A stretch of DNA of 64,000 bases from Sipunculus nudus (GCA_026874595.1 CM049320.1:39370714-39434713); one strand, 5' to 3'; shown: positions 1 through 15,100, counted from the stretch's first letter. Made by a program: numbers and translations. The notes: generated from the sequence alone by a model not told the origin.

Positions 1-8
1 GCTTTTAG

Positions 9-145
9 GTGTTAGGCATGGGTGTTGAGTGGAAAGGGGGTGATGTTGCGAGGTATGCTGGCGGAGGTCAAAAGGTCAGATTAATTCGAGAGGCCATGGA
101 GGAATACAAAGACAACAAAAGCTTGGTTGTCATGTTTGTGGACAG
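9..145 (+). CDS. PLOD: PLOD exon A: start of GT domain in window
   Basis: Acceptor CTTTTAG ends at 8, and the in-frame TAG at 6-8 rules out extension upstream. Residues 1-45 plus two bases of codon 46. Contains the conserved GGGQKVR block (residues 18-24) and ends in MFVD, the first Asp of the D-S-Y-D metal-binding motif (141-143). Donor AG|GTAAGA. Confidence 0.93.
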
Positions 146-3100
146 GTAAGAATATCGATAAAGATATAAAAAAAAATTCATCAATTAGACTGGTAGCTAC
201 ATATAAAATATTATTGAAAAAAATAAAACTGTACACCTCAAAGGTACAAAGGCGATACCTTAATCTTATCTCAGTAAGTTAAACTGTCTATCCAGTAAAT
301 AATGGCTTTGACGGTTTAAATTTTTAAAGTATCTGATTCTTTCACTATTTAGCCAAAATCAGGCATAAAGTGGCTTTCCATATTTGTGTATGCAGTAAGT
401 ATGCAGTACATATGTATATGCAGCCAGAAATGGGACATTTAGTATTCCCTTTGAGTGATTCCATACATGTGTATGCAGTAGATATGCATAATGTTTGTGT
501 GTGCGTAAGCATCATATTTCAAACTCACTGCAGCAATTGAAAACACATGCGCATGGTATTGGACAGGGGAATTCCACTACTGGATGTCTGTCATAGGGTA
601 TTTCTCTGTCAGATAACTTCTCTGTTCCTTCTGCATACATACGCATACATATTTATGGAATCACAAGCGTCTGTTTCCTAGCTGCATATTCATACCGTAT
701 GTAGTTCACATGCACTGATATGCATATATATGGAATGCTAGCTTAAGTGTAAGTAATTTGTCCACTGCCCTTTCCATTGCTAAGGATGCCTGTTGCTCGT
801 GTATTTTACTTTTGAAAACTTTGATCAGTTCCGCTGCTTGTATAAAGCTTTTTTGAATTGTAATTATATGGTTGTCATCTTTTCTGTGCTTTCAGCTATG
901 ATGTAGTCTTCTCTTATGGGGCTGACACCATCATGGAAGCGTTTAAAAAGTTTGATTGCAAAGTTGTCTTCTCAGCTGAAGATTTCTGTTGGCCAGATGA
1001 AAGCCTTGCTGTGAGTACTTATAACCTTAGTCAAATCTAGTTGTACCTCCACTAACGACCACCCAACCAACCTACACACCTCTGATGACCTATTTATTGA
1101 TCCCAGCCGAATAAACATATCCTTGGTGAATTAAATAGGCAGAGGTTATGTGTGTGTTAATTGGGGTTTGTTCAAAACTTTGCTCTTCATAAGTTCTCTA
1201 AGAATTTTCATGAAATTATGTGGAAAGATAGGTAAAAGGCAAAGATAAAGCTGATTTTATATTTAGTGGATCTTGCTGTGGCAAGAGGAATCTAAAATTA
1301 ACATTGCCATATAGAAAATTTTGGTTAATTGTTTTTCTGTTTGTTGATGCAGTCATCGGTGTCACCAAGGTGAAGTGTAAAACCAAATCTCACGCAAACA
1401 TAGATTATACTGTATATAATAGTTATTAATGTCAAGCTGTGTTGTCACAATTCATGCTTGTCAACTGAGCATCATGACCCATGGGTCACTTGTTTTCAAA
1501 GGCATTGCTTACCATTACATTCAGTTTTTTTGTATAATAATAATATATTTTCTTCAATTGGGATATTTCATGTTTAAGAATCAATTTGTAAAGAAAGTCC
1601 AAGATTTATAATAGTGAGTTTCTCCTTCAGGAAAAATATCCAGAGGTTCAACCAAACGAGAATAGGTTCCTCAACTCTGGAGGTAGGTGGTACTTTATAC
1701 TGTATGGTAAAAAAGTTAACTTATGCAATGAAAATAAACCTAATGGAGTGTAGATACAGTATACCCCCAACACCAGGACATCAGGATTTATTGGCAAGAG
1801 GTTGGGTTGACAGACAAGTGAGGGTTTTGTTGTGGTAAAAGCTTAACTAAGGATGAATAATAATGGGATTTTTAATGAATCATTGGTCACGTAGAACTGA
1901 ACTGGATTGTCATAGTCTTGTTGCTCGGAAAATGGTGGGTAATTAGGAGAAAATAACTTACAGCAAACTGTCAAAGTGTCAGACTCATTTTAAATCAAAT
2001 AACCCTAGTTTTGTCAAAGTTTTATGCTTCGCATTTCATTGAAGTTTAATTGTTATCATATAAAACCTACTTGTGTTAAACCTCAGATGAGTCATAGCTT
2101 TATCTAAGGTTCCTTTGACTTTGGCAATATTAGGTTTTACTGTATACAAATAGCTTAACAGATTAGGTGGCTCATATGAAGTTTAAAAAAAAAAACAACA
2201 GAAAGTAAACAGACCTTCCAGGCTCTTGACTTAATTTTACAGTGGGCAAGTTTGGAAATGAATGGGCAGCATATGAATGAGATTATACTGTAGATGGCTG
2301 AACTTAGCATTCTTTAAGCTCCTTATGAAGTAGTTCAAGATCTCATTCGCTTATGTGGCTTTATCCACTAAGTTTTCTGGGGTTTCAACACCTGTCCTTG
2401 CACAGGGCCAAGAATGGTAATCAGACCAGTAGGGTGGGGCATCAAATTGCATATCCAACTCCAAGTTTTCAATCTGCCAAACCTTGCTCTCAATGGTTTG
2501 ATTACAATTTTAGGCCAGCTACCTGGACTGGTGGTGAAACCCTGAAAAACTTGCTATACAAAGCTGTGGTTAAAAGTGAAAGAGTTCTGGGAAGACTGAA
2601 GTGTATAACCATAGCGTAATGAGATTGATTATTCTTGTAAATTGTAAGACTTTGAATATATATGTTTTGTGCTGAGAAATTAGTATTGCTGGGATCATAT
2701 GAAATACACCCATGTGTCACATTCAGTGATCAAGTGTGCATTCGCATTTCACCCACAATTCACCTGATAGTGAGATGTTGACATATTTATAACATTAGAA
2801 GGGCCAGAGGTCAAAGGTCAATTTACAGGGCAGCCACATGATTGTATCACCAGACAGAGTCTGGAGATACTATGGTTTAGGCACAGTTGCGTCGCAGCCG
2901 CCGAAATTTCATTTGGACATAATAACTAAAAAAATAATTCACAGATCTTTACCAAACGTGACATGTACATAGATATGGGTGAGAGAACGAAGCCTTTATA
3001 AAATGGGGTCATAACCTTTACTAGGAGAGTGACCTTGACCTTGAATAGGTCCATTTTGGGGGAAAATCACACAAATTCTTAAATATCTCATGAAATCTTG

Positions 3101-6100
3101 CATGGATTGATCCAAAAATCAACTTGACCAAAGATTTTGGATAGTGTTGTCATGTACCAGAAACTGGTGGCGCCATTTATTATCCTTTTCATGTTTTCGT
3201 GCCGTTTAATATCCCCATCATTGTCACTTAACAGTACTGTGAGCATTATAAGTCAAAAACTAATGGACAGATTTCTTTCATATTATGCATATACATAGAC
3301 ATGGGTTATGGGATGATGTATTTTTAAATTGGGGTCATCACCTTTCCTATGAGAGTGGCTTTGACCTTGAATATTGCTATATATGGTGAAAATCACACAA
3401 AATCATAAATATCTCAATAAGGGGTGCTTGGATTGGTCCAAAAATCATATTGACTGAAGATCTTCGATAGCTTTGTCTTTTGCAGAAGACAGGTGGTGCC
3501 ACCTTCTGTCTTTCTCTTGTTTTTGTGCCTTTTAATACCCCATCATTGCCACTTGACAGTACTGTGAGCATTAATAGTCTAAAACTTATGGACAGATTGG
3601 GCTGAAATTGTGCCTGTACATTGATCTTGGAATACCTCCATCTTGTATCCAAGACTGGTGGTGTCATCTGCAATCATTTTGCCATGTGCTTTTGGTGAAA
3701 ATTGCTTATAACTCTGGAGTGGTTCAAGATAGTTGTCTGAAATTTGACATGTCCATCCATCTTTGAAAGTTTTCTCTTAAACCAGACAGGTGGCGCCACC
3801 TACCTTCCCATATTTGTAGAATAAATTTATGCTCTTTAGGAGTGGTGTGCTGTATTTGTATGAAACTGTGCATTAACCATAGATCTTGGCCTCCTCTGTC
3901 TTGTATGCAAGACTGGTAGTGCCATCTGCCATTTTTTTGTGTGGTGTCCATCTGTACATTTGTTTTAGTTGGAAATTGCTCATATCTGAAGAGTCCTTTA
4001 ATGTGGTGGTCTCAAATTTGGCATGTACATCCATCTTGGAGAGTTTTCTTGTCAACCAGACAGGTGGCGCCACCTACCTTACCATTTTTATAGTATAAAT
4101 ATATCCCCTTTTCATAAGAGTGATTCTCTGTATTTGCCCCCATATTTGGTGAAAAACAAGTTGATAGATGTTCCATAGTAGCTTACCAAGTGTCAGTATA
4201 TGCTGCTGAAGATTGGGGGGGGGGGACTATTAATTGTCTGGCGATACTATGGCACCTGTGGTGCCAAAAAATATATCTAGTTTATAAATGTTTAACAGGT
4301 ACTGTGGTTGTCTTTTAGTTCACGAGGGTTTCAAATTTGCATTATTCGCAAAAGAGAAATTGTTGCTAAGATGAAACCTTTATGGATAATAGACCCTATC
4401 TTTGAAGCCAGGTGGACAGGCAAAGGACATGTGTTCATCTAACAGATATATATCTTGTATGTTACATGTAAAGATATTATAAATCTTTCAACTTATCTTG
4501 TAATATTGAACAAATATCTATATTCATTCAATGTTCACTTGGGTCCCCATCCTATGTGATCATTTTGCACACACATTAATTAACAGATTAATTCATGTCA
4601 TAATGGTTATACTGTGTACATCACTGCATGGTGAGACTGCTGCAAAAATGAAAATGCGGAAAAAGGAAAATTTAAACCCCACTAATATAAAGCAAACCAC
4701 AGTGTAATGATTTGGAATCAAGGGTGAGAATACATATATTTTGACTTTTTTAGTTGTTTATGATCATCCTACAATTCTGGATTGGTACTCTGTCATTGCA
4801 GGATTCATGGGCTATGCACCAGATATATATGAAATCGTCACAAACTCAGACATCCAAAACACTGATGATGACCAGCTGTATTATACAAAAATCTTCTTAA
4901 ATGATGAACTCAGGGTAAGAATGGCTGACCTTGACATTTGTAAAAAAAAATACAAAATGATAACTATTAATTTTGTTATTTCCTGAAATATGTAATGCAA
5001 GAAAAAATAAATGCTGTCTTTTTAATGATGTTATCAGAAATAAATCATGTAAAAAAGTAACAGCATTTTTCCACAATTTTAGTATACCTAAAGATTGTAA
5101 TGATTAATGCATGTACAAGTAACCAGGTCATCTTTCAGATATATTAGTGTATGTAACAGTTTGTTATACATGTCTGTGGGTGTTTCTAACATTACAGGAA
5201 AAACATGACATCAAGCTTGACTCCAAAGCGGAGATATTCCAAAACCTGAACGGAGCATTGGGTGAGTTTTGTCAATAAATATATATTTTTCCAAAATCCT
5301 TAAAAATATTAGATACACAAAATAACCTGTTGTGTGTCATTTATCATTTGTAATAAAAACTTGTACTGTACTATACTGGTCCTAGCCACTATGGTGGTCT
5401 TAATACATTTCATCTTAGTCTTCATAACCTGTGCAGTGAAATTATGGTGTTCTGTAGTCAAAGAGTACTGCAGTAATCAACTGCATTTACTGATACTGTA
5501 TTTACTGATACTGTATTTGGTGATACTACATTTAGTGATACTGTATTTTCTGATACTGTAATATACTGATACTGTATTAACTGATACAGTCATACTGCAT
5601 TAACTGATACTGTATTAACTGATAATGTAATATACTGATACTGTTTTTACTGATACTACATTTACTGATACTGTATTAACTGATAATGTAATATACTGAT
5701 ACTGTATTAACTGATACTGCATTTACTGATACTGTATTAACTGATAATGTAATATACTGATACTGTATTAACTGATTCTGTATTTACTGATACTGTATTA
5801 ACTGATAATGTAATATACTGATACTGTATTAACTGATTCTGTATTTACTGATTCTGTATTTATTGACAATGTGATATACTCATACTGATTTAGTGATACT
5901 GTATTTCCTACTATATATAGCGATACTCTATTTACTGATACTATATATAGTGAAACTACTCACTGATACTGTATTAACTGATACAGAATTTACTGATACA
6001 GCATTCACTGACACTGTAATATACTGATACTGTATTTTGTGTTCCACAGATGATGTCAAAGTAAAATACAGGGATGGTAACAGTTTCCTTTACAACATGA

Positions 6101-9100
6101 AAACCAACTCTTACCCCATTGTGGCGCATGGAAATGGACCCATCAAAGTGAGTAGCATCATCTTTTTATGACATTATAAAAAAATTATCTTGGTCCTGTA
6201 TGGTATTCTTAAAGTGGATTTGGGGATAAATTGCATACTGCACAGACAATACATCACTAAAGACAGAAAATGTTATATGCCACCAGAACTTAATTTTTTT
6301 CCATAGTAACTGTTTTGTATAAGAACCAGCATAATTTTACCCAAACACCTATTAGGCTGTTGAACACCTACTCCATTGGATTAACTAGCTCTTAGTATAG
6401 TCATGAACATCACTTTCAGCTTATATAACAGTTCATTTTCAGTCTTGATACATGTGCATCCTTAAATATTTAAACATGTATAACATACAGTAGACATCTC
6501 AAGAAAAAATATTTTTTTTAGCAGAATTTCTAGAGTTTAATATTTTCAGTTCATCATATTATTTTTTTAACACATATATTAAACTGTTTTAATGATTCTT
6601 TTTGAAAATCTTAAATATTATACATGTTTGTGCAAAATACCTTTGATTTTTTAGGTGAAGTTTAACAGTCTTGCGAACTACCTGGCCGGACATTGGACTC
6701 CTACAACAGGATGCCAGAGGTGCCTTGAAAACACTTTCAGCCTGGCGAATTTCAAGGTGAGAGGTCAAGGTCAAGGGAACTGTGATTTTACCCAGCATCC
6801 TGTCTGTTTTATGTGGCCAGCATTCATCTCCTTTTTCTGTAGAATGTTTGTTGACTTCAGGCTTACTCAGCATACATATTATTGAACTCTCTTAATAACT
6901 GTCAAGAAAATTTCTAATAACGCCTCTGTAATGGATGGATGAGCTTGTTTATATAACAGCTATTAGTAAACACGGTTCATGTCCCTATGTTGACAAACAG
7001 AAAAACCATGTAACCAAAGGTGTTGGTTACATATGTTCATAAGTTGTGGCTGGCCCCTGTGTGTTATAGATATGTGGATATAAACAGGCTGGCCCCCTAC
7101 CTGTTATAAACATATGGAAATAAACAAAACAAGAAGTCTGTGTACTGTGGGATTGGCTTTTCTTGCCTGTTTTTATGAAAGGTTGGTGCAATTATCTTTT
7201 GTTAATAGATGTCAGATATTGGAATAGGCCCTTTAATAATATTTCTTTAAATTTTATTTCATTAGCAAGTAAAATTCTGCCTTCTTCATGCAAGAGGCGG
7301 AGTACAATTTGAAATGCCATCAAACTGATCAAATCAATTCTGGCTGACTCAGTGTCAATATGTTGGTTTTAGTGAACTTATCAGACTAAATTTTGATGAA
7401 GTGGAATGGAGTGTAAGAACTTGAGGTTGACAGATTTTGATCCTGTATCATATAGACATCTGATTATGCCCCAGAACAAGAGAGGGTTAAAGTAACACCT
7501 CCTTTCCTGCGTCTCTGTCCTTCTGTCCTTCCAGAATTGTCTTGATGATAGGTTTCAAGCAAAATCGTTTGACCAAAATGCACATATGGCTGACCCACCC
7601 ATCAATGAAGAATTCGATCGATTTTGAGGTCATGGGTCAAAGCTCATGGCCAGAGGACCCACTTCTTGAAAAAGTTTGAGCATGTTAAAGTGTTCATGAG
7701 GTGTCTCACATGTACCTGACAGGCTATAAAGTTTGTGTGGACTGATTTCCAGGCCTTGTATATTATTATGTAAATTCACTTGTTACTGACTTGTTACTGT
7801 CTAAGAAAATATTTTTATTGAGTGATTTCTTTTATGTAATATGCCAAATTTAATCCACACTGCTGAAATTTTGCTCCAGTCCATAAAAAGAATAGATTGT
7901 ATTATTTTTTTTTTAGAATAATTGTTCTTGAGAATAGTTTCTAAATTGGACCACAGATGTCGCCACCTATCAATCGTCATATATACTACCTATAATCTCT
8001 TTATGCATGTTATACCTTAAATCTTTGCCCTCAAATGTTTAATACTTTCTACTGCCCTGCATTATTTTCTAAATTATGCCATAAAGGTGTCACAAAATGA
8101 GCTGACCCAGAAATCATCTGAAGTATAGTCCAGTACACTGCATGGGCTTATGGGTATAGCCATCTTCGGAGTGTGAACAGTACACAGGTGTTATATTACA
8201 GCAAGTTAATATTAACTGATAGTACATAAATACTTAGCAAATCAGGTGGCATCTAGTAACCTTAACTTTTATTGTCAGAGAACCTCTCTTGTGTTTCTTG
8301 TTCATGCCATGCAAAAGTCAACTGCTTTGTGTCACCACCTAGTGGCAATTTTCTGAACTGAATTGTGGTACCAGGGATGACCAAGGTGTTCCAAGTGTTT
8401 GTATCTTTATAAAGTTTATGATAAATCTGTAGTACAGGTCAAGATGGCCATGTTATTAGTTCTTTTGTGCTCATAGAGAAAATCCCGGTTCTGCTTGTTT
8501 GAACCCTGGATGTTTATTATTGTATGTTTCCATTTTGCATTACACATTTAGAGATTTATCTTTCTGTAACAGGTGATCCTGGCAAAAGCCAAGGTTACCT
8601 GGTGTGAGTGATATCAAGGCAGCGATATATATATGTATATAAAAGTCAGTTTATTCAGTAATATATATACATATCCTGGAATGCTCCAATCCGGAGTCCC
8701 TGCCAAGCACAAAATTGACACTCTGATACTTAACATATAATAAATATGATGTAGGGTATATACAGTTCATTTAACGTGCACATTACAATTAATTATACTG
8801 AAGTAGTGGACATTTTACTCAGTAAAATATACATGAGAAAATACTTGAATCACTATACAAATGGGCACACTTTAGGAACCCACATTTGAAGATAAGTACC
8901 ATTGCATATTACATGCAATGAATACAAATATTCATGTGTATACAAGAAATATAGATTACCCTGTAGCGTTACAAATGGAATTAGAATATAAACATTTTAC
9001 AAAATATACTGAAACTGAAACCTGAAAGTACCAATTGGTTAAATGTTAGGGTTTAAGAGTTCAGTAAAAACAGTCCTTACCTGCCAAGCACAAAATTGAC

Positions 9101-12100
9101 ACTGATTAGTTCTCGGTGTCATGAGACTGAGGCTTGGCAGGGTGTGGGTCGGTCGGTGTGTTTGTCCGAATAAAAACAATACAAAACAATAGAAAACTGG
9201 TTCTCGACTTGAAATCATTTTGAGACAATGCAACCAAAGCAACCAAGGCAATTCTTAACTGCAAGGCAGCAAGGGGATTCATGGCCTGATATTTTACGAT
9301 AATGTTATTTTTGGAGCCGTTACATTTATATTAGTTCATAGCCTCTCTTCTTCTTATATTTGGAATTACAAATGCTTTATATTCACTTTATGTTCCAGTT
9401 TTAATTCCACAACCACCGTGTTATAAGGCATGTCTTTATTTACCCCCCTCCCAAAAAAAAAATTTATTACAATGCATCTTATCTGTTTAATGATTACAAA
9501 GACGGTGTATAACCACCTGCTTTTTATATGCCCGTTTTAGAAGGGACGTATCTCGGTATACCCATGGTCTTTCTGTCTGTTAACTTTTAGTGTCACAGTG
9601 GTAACTTGCATGGGCTTCGAAGGATTTCCACGAAAGTCACCATAACTAATCACCACTAGATTAATTCACCCCAATTTGATTCCAGCCACACATATTCACT
9701 GAGGTCATAGGTCACTAGGCTACTTTGTGGTGTCACTGCCATAACTTACCAGGATTATGATGGATTTTGATGAAACAAAACAGAAATATTAACCAATATA
9801 ATATCTCACCTAAGTTCAATTCCTAGCAAAATCCAAGCATATTTAAAGAGGCTAGGGGTCAAAAGACATCAGACAGATGTATTAGGCACTCTTCCAAATA
9901 CTCATGTTACTGTTCTATATACTGCCCAGTGGTCTGTGTTACGTTTTTGCTCTGGTTTTACCGTTATCTGCTATTTTTGCTTACAGAAGGAGGATTTCCC
10001 CCGTGTGCTGATTGGACTGTACCTGGATTACCCAACAGCCTTTGCTGAGGACTTCTTTGACCACATCAGTCAGCTGACCTACCCCAAGTCAAAGATTGAT
10101 CTCCTGATCTATTATGCTGTGAGGACTTCAGTTTTTAAAATCAGTTTACATATACACTGATCACACACACAGTAAAAATAATTTTCTTACTATTAGAAAA
10201 TATCTAATGGTGAGATGATATTTTTGTTATCTTAAAGAAAGTTTTTCTTGTTATCTAAAGGATATTTTTCTGATGATAAGAATTTATTTCTTCTGATAAG
10301 ATGTTTTTTTGCTACCAGAAAAAAATATATCTTTTAGAAAATTTATCCTGGAATATTATGATGAAGGATAAGATAATATACTTCATTTTAGGAATCTTTA
10401 TATATTTTCTTGACTTTAAGCATGGTGCCTATGTCTTAAAGATTTCTTGTCACCAATAAAATTTTCTATGGATAAGAAATATAAACTTTTCAAGAAAATA
10501 ATTTGTTTGCAGTGTTTAATTATCTATAATTTGATATGCCCTTGTGCAGTATAAATATTGGTAAAAATTCTATTCTTAATTGGTGGTGTAAGATGTATTG
10601 CAACTTCTCTGACTCAAAAGGACATTGATCATGAAGCCGTTATAATATGATTGTCAAATCCTGGTTATTGTCATAATTTAAGCCTGTACAGATGACATGA
10701 CAGTAACTGGGCTTGACTATACATACATTTTTCACACAAATGCACAGGCCCAGTCAGTCTATAATTAGAAGTGTATTCCTAGCTTAAATACCCCAGCCAG
10801 GATCCTAAACTCTCTTGAGGCTACAATGTGTCTACATTCTGTACATGATCTCACAGTGACCTTCCACTCACATGCTGTGAGAAATAGCAGGATTCTTCAG
10901 GTTTGGCAAGATGCCAAGCACCAAGTCAGTTTTTGCTGGAAAAGCTAAAATCTGATTGGCTAAGTGTGTAAACAATGATGAAAAAAAAATAATATATCAC
11001 CTAAGTCTGATACCTGACAAAATCAATGATATTTAATAAGGTCAGAGGTCACCTGAGTTTGGTTGCACCATTGGTTGACCAAAAATCTGATGAAACTCAG
11101 AAATATTTACAAATTGAGTTTCTTACCAGAATTAAATTCTCAGCATAAACCATGTATATTCAGTGAGGTCAGAGGTTATCATACTTCTTTGTGGTAATAA
11201 AGTAACTCTTCTGGGTTAAAATGACTGCAAACTCTAAGCATATTTAAAAATTTAAGACAGTAGACATACATTGAGTATACTATGCACTCTTTGTGATTTG
11301 CTTTCTATTTTCTGTAAATCAGAAGAATTACTTCAGAATGTTGATTTTTAACTTTTCTTTATTGATTTTCAGGATAATTATCATGACAGAGAGGTAGTTG
11401 GGTTTTTGAAGAACCACATGGATTCATACAGTTCAGTGAAGGTGCTGAGACCTTCAGATAACCTAAACACAGCCGAAGCCAGGAATAAAGCCCTGTAAGT
11501 CTCAAATGTATTTAAAGATAGAGCCAGAAATAATAAGTGGTCTGCCAATTAATCAATTATATCAACAATTGATAGTTTTGTTTCATAATTAATTCAAGTG
11601 GTTGCATTTTTGCATAATTGAACCCAAACGGATATGAGTGGACATGGAAAGAATTTTCAGAAAAAAAATGTCTAATCTTATTAGAGATTGTAGAAAGATT
11701 GGAAACAAAGTAGGAATAGCATAAAATAAAATTTTGTTCAGAGAACAAATGTCAACCTGGCTGTTCACTTGACCTTACAGCCTGATGTACCAGTCCTACT
11801 GAATTTACATGGTCAGTATTTTATGTATAATTTTTTTATGGCAGATTCCACAGAAATATAAAATGTACATAAAATAATCATTTAATTTTAATCATCAGTT
11901 GTTTATTCATTCAGTCATTGAACATGATTTAAAAACCAATCCCTAACACTAGAAACAATACCATGAATCATGTTAAATGTTAAAAATATGTTGGATTCAG
12001 ATTTTTAGCTCAGCTGACTGAAAGTCATCTGAGCTATAGCGATCACTCTTTGTCCGTCGTCCGTCTGTCCGTCTGTCCGTCTGTCCGTCCGTTAACCAGG

Positions 12101-15100
12101 CACAAATCGTAACCGCTGGACCTAGAACCTTGTAACTTGGGATTCTGAGAGGTCCATAAAAAATCTCCTTGGAAACCAGAAATTAGGTCTCTGTTACCCA
12201 TATCCTTCGAGCTATGTGGCCCCAAAGTACCCCCCAGAAAAGTCAAAAATTTCATACAAAAACTTCAATATCTCATTAACTACTTGACTGATGGTCATGA
12301 TATTTGGCATACATATTGATCATGAGATGTTACATCACTTCCTGCAGACTGGTGGCGCCACCTGTATTTTTCGATTTTTTACGAATTTTTTTCTCTATTT
12401 TTGAGACCTTTAAAAATGTGAACATCTGTTAACAAGGCACAAATCATAAAGACTGGACTTAGAATCTTAATTCTTGACACACTGAGAGGTCCATGAAAAA
12501 TCTCCTTGGAAACCAGAAATTAGGTCTCTGTTACCCATATCCTTTGAGTTATGGGGCCCCAAAGTACCCCCAAGAATAGTAAAAAATTTCATACAAAAAC
12601 TTCAATATCTCAATAACTACATCACTGATGGTCTTCATTTTTGGCATACATATTGATCATGAGATGTTCGATCAGTTCCTGCAGACTGGTGGCGCCACCT
12701 TTACTGTTTGATTTTTTACGATTTTTTCCTCTATTTTTGAGACCTTTGAGGATGCTGTCATCTGTTAGCGTGGCACAAATCGTAACGACTGGACCTAGAA
12801 TCTTCATTTTCGACACACTGAGAGACCTATGAAAAGTCTCCATGGAAACCAGAAATTAGGTCTCTGTTACCCATATCCTTCGAGCTATGGGGCCCAAAAT
12901 TACCCCCCAGAATAGTCAAAAATTTCATACAAAAACTTCAATATCTCATTAACTACATCACTGATGGTCATGATTTTTGACATACATATTGATCATGAGA
13001 TGTTTCATCAGTTTGTGCAGACTGGTGGCGCCACCTGTATTTTCAATGTTCACGAATTGTTTTCTTCATTTTTGAGACCTTTAAGGATGTAGTTATCTGT
13101 CAACAGGGTACAAATCGTAACGATTGGACCTAGAATCTTCGTTCTTGACACACAGGGAGACCCATGATAAGTCTCCATGGAAACCTGAAATTTGGTCTCT
13201 GTTACCCATATCCTTTGAGCTATGGCACTCCAAAGTACAGCTCAGAATAATGGAAAATTTGATACAAAAGCTAAAGTATCTGAACAACTAATGCAGAGAT
13301 AACCATAATTGTTTGCATGGATATTGATCATGGAGTGTTTCATAAGTTTCTGCAGACTGGTGGCACCACCTGTATTTGTTCGGTTTTTTTTAACGTAATT
13401 TTTCTGTATTTTTGAGACCTTTAAAGATATGAACATCTGTTAACAGGGCACAAATCATAAAAACTGGACCAAGAATCTTCATTCTTGACACACAGGGAGA
13501 CCCATGAAAAGTCTCCATGGAAACTTGAAATTAGGTCTCTGTTACCCATATTCTTTAAGCTGTATGGGTCCAAAATACCCCCCCCCCCAAGAATAATGGA
13601 AAATTTGATACAAAAACTGCAGTATTTCAATAACTACAACACTGATGGTCATGATTTTCGGCATACATATTGATCATGAGCTGTTCCATCAGTTTCTGCA
13701 GACTGGGTGTGCCACCTCTATTTTTTTTTCAAATTTTTACGAATTTTTTTTTTTTTTTTTGAGACCTTTAAGGATGTGGTTATCTGTCAACAGGGTACAA
13801 ATCGCAACAACTGGACCTAGAATCTTCATTCTTGTCATGCAAGGAGGCCCATGAAAGGTGCCTGTGGAAACTTGAAATTAGGTCTCTGTTACCCATATCC
13901 TTCAAGCTATAGGACTCCAAAGTATCCCTCAGAATAATGGACAATTTGATACAAAAACTGAAGTATCTGAACAACTAATGCAGAGATCACCATGATTTTT
14001 TGCATGGATATTGACCATTAAGTGTTTTTATTAGTTTCTGCAGACTGGTGGAGCCACCTGTATTTTTGTATCCGCCAAAACGAAGTTTTGCGGGTACTAT
14101 GTTTTTGACAGAGTTCCTCCGCCGCGGCGGCGTTCGTTTCCAGAGAGCTCCTCGGAGACTAATGGACCGATTTTTCCCAAACTTACACCTATTATCGGGT
14201 CACATGTGAACTGGTTCCTAACCAATTTGCATTGACCTCTGACCTTTTCTCTCTATCCAGTGTCCATTTGTGGGTCTGTTTCCACTCATAAACCCTCATA
14301 TCTCGGGAACCGTTTGACCGATCAGGAAATAAAATTGATACAAATGTAGCCCTTGGATTGCTTATAATATACACAAAAAATGGTGGCGCCACCTGTAACC
14401 ATGTTTGCACAGTGTCCATCTGTTCATCTGCCTTGGGTTAAAATCACTCATATTGACTAATTCACCTGAAATTCGTCATGTGTATACATCCAGGATAGCT
14501 TTCTTGATTTTATGACAGGTGGCGCCACCTACGTTCAAGTTCACGCTGATGACATCCAAGCTTATATCTCGGGAACCGTTTGACCGATCAGGAAATAAAG
14601 TTTATACAAATGTAGCCCTTTGATAGCTCTGTAACATACACAAAAAATGGTGGCGCCACCTGTAACAATGTTTGCACAGGGTCTGTCTGTTAGTCTGCCG
14701 TGGCCTAAAATCACTCATTTCTCTGTAGTGGTTCGACATAACTGCCTAAAATTTTGCAGGTTTATACATCGTGGACAGCTTTCTTGATTTTATAACAGGT
14801 GGCCCCACCTACATTCTAGTTAACGCTGGACACCTCCAAGCTCATATCTCAGGAACCATTTGACCGATCCGGCCAAAATTGTGCATGTGTTTAGATCTCA
14901 CATAGGTCTTTATCATATACAAAACTGGAGGGGTTACCTGCAAAGATTTTTGCACAGTGTTTGTCTGTTTGTCTGCCATGGGCAAAAAATCGCTCATATA
15001 CATGTAGTGGTTTGACTTTTCTGCCTAAAATTTTGCAGGTGTATACAACTTGGACAGCTTTCTGGATTTGTGGTAGGTGGCACAACCTACATACACATTT

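Noticed and set aside
9039-9251. Minus-strand ORF of 70 codons near the 24-bp direct repeats.
   Set aside because: Hydrophobic start is AT-driven; no family match and no conserved neighbour.
6757-9986. A possible missed PLOD exon in the 3.2-kb intron between exons G and H.
   Set aside because: The protein blocks on either side follow the human order and phase is kept without extra sequence.
12043-14419. Series of 60-75 codon ORFs on both strands in the 12-14.4 kb region.
   Set aside because: They repeat with the 340-bp unit, are broken differently in each copy and resemble no transposase or other protein.
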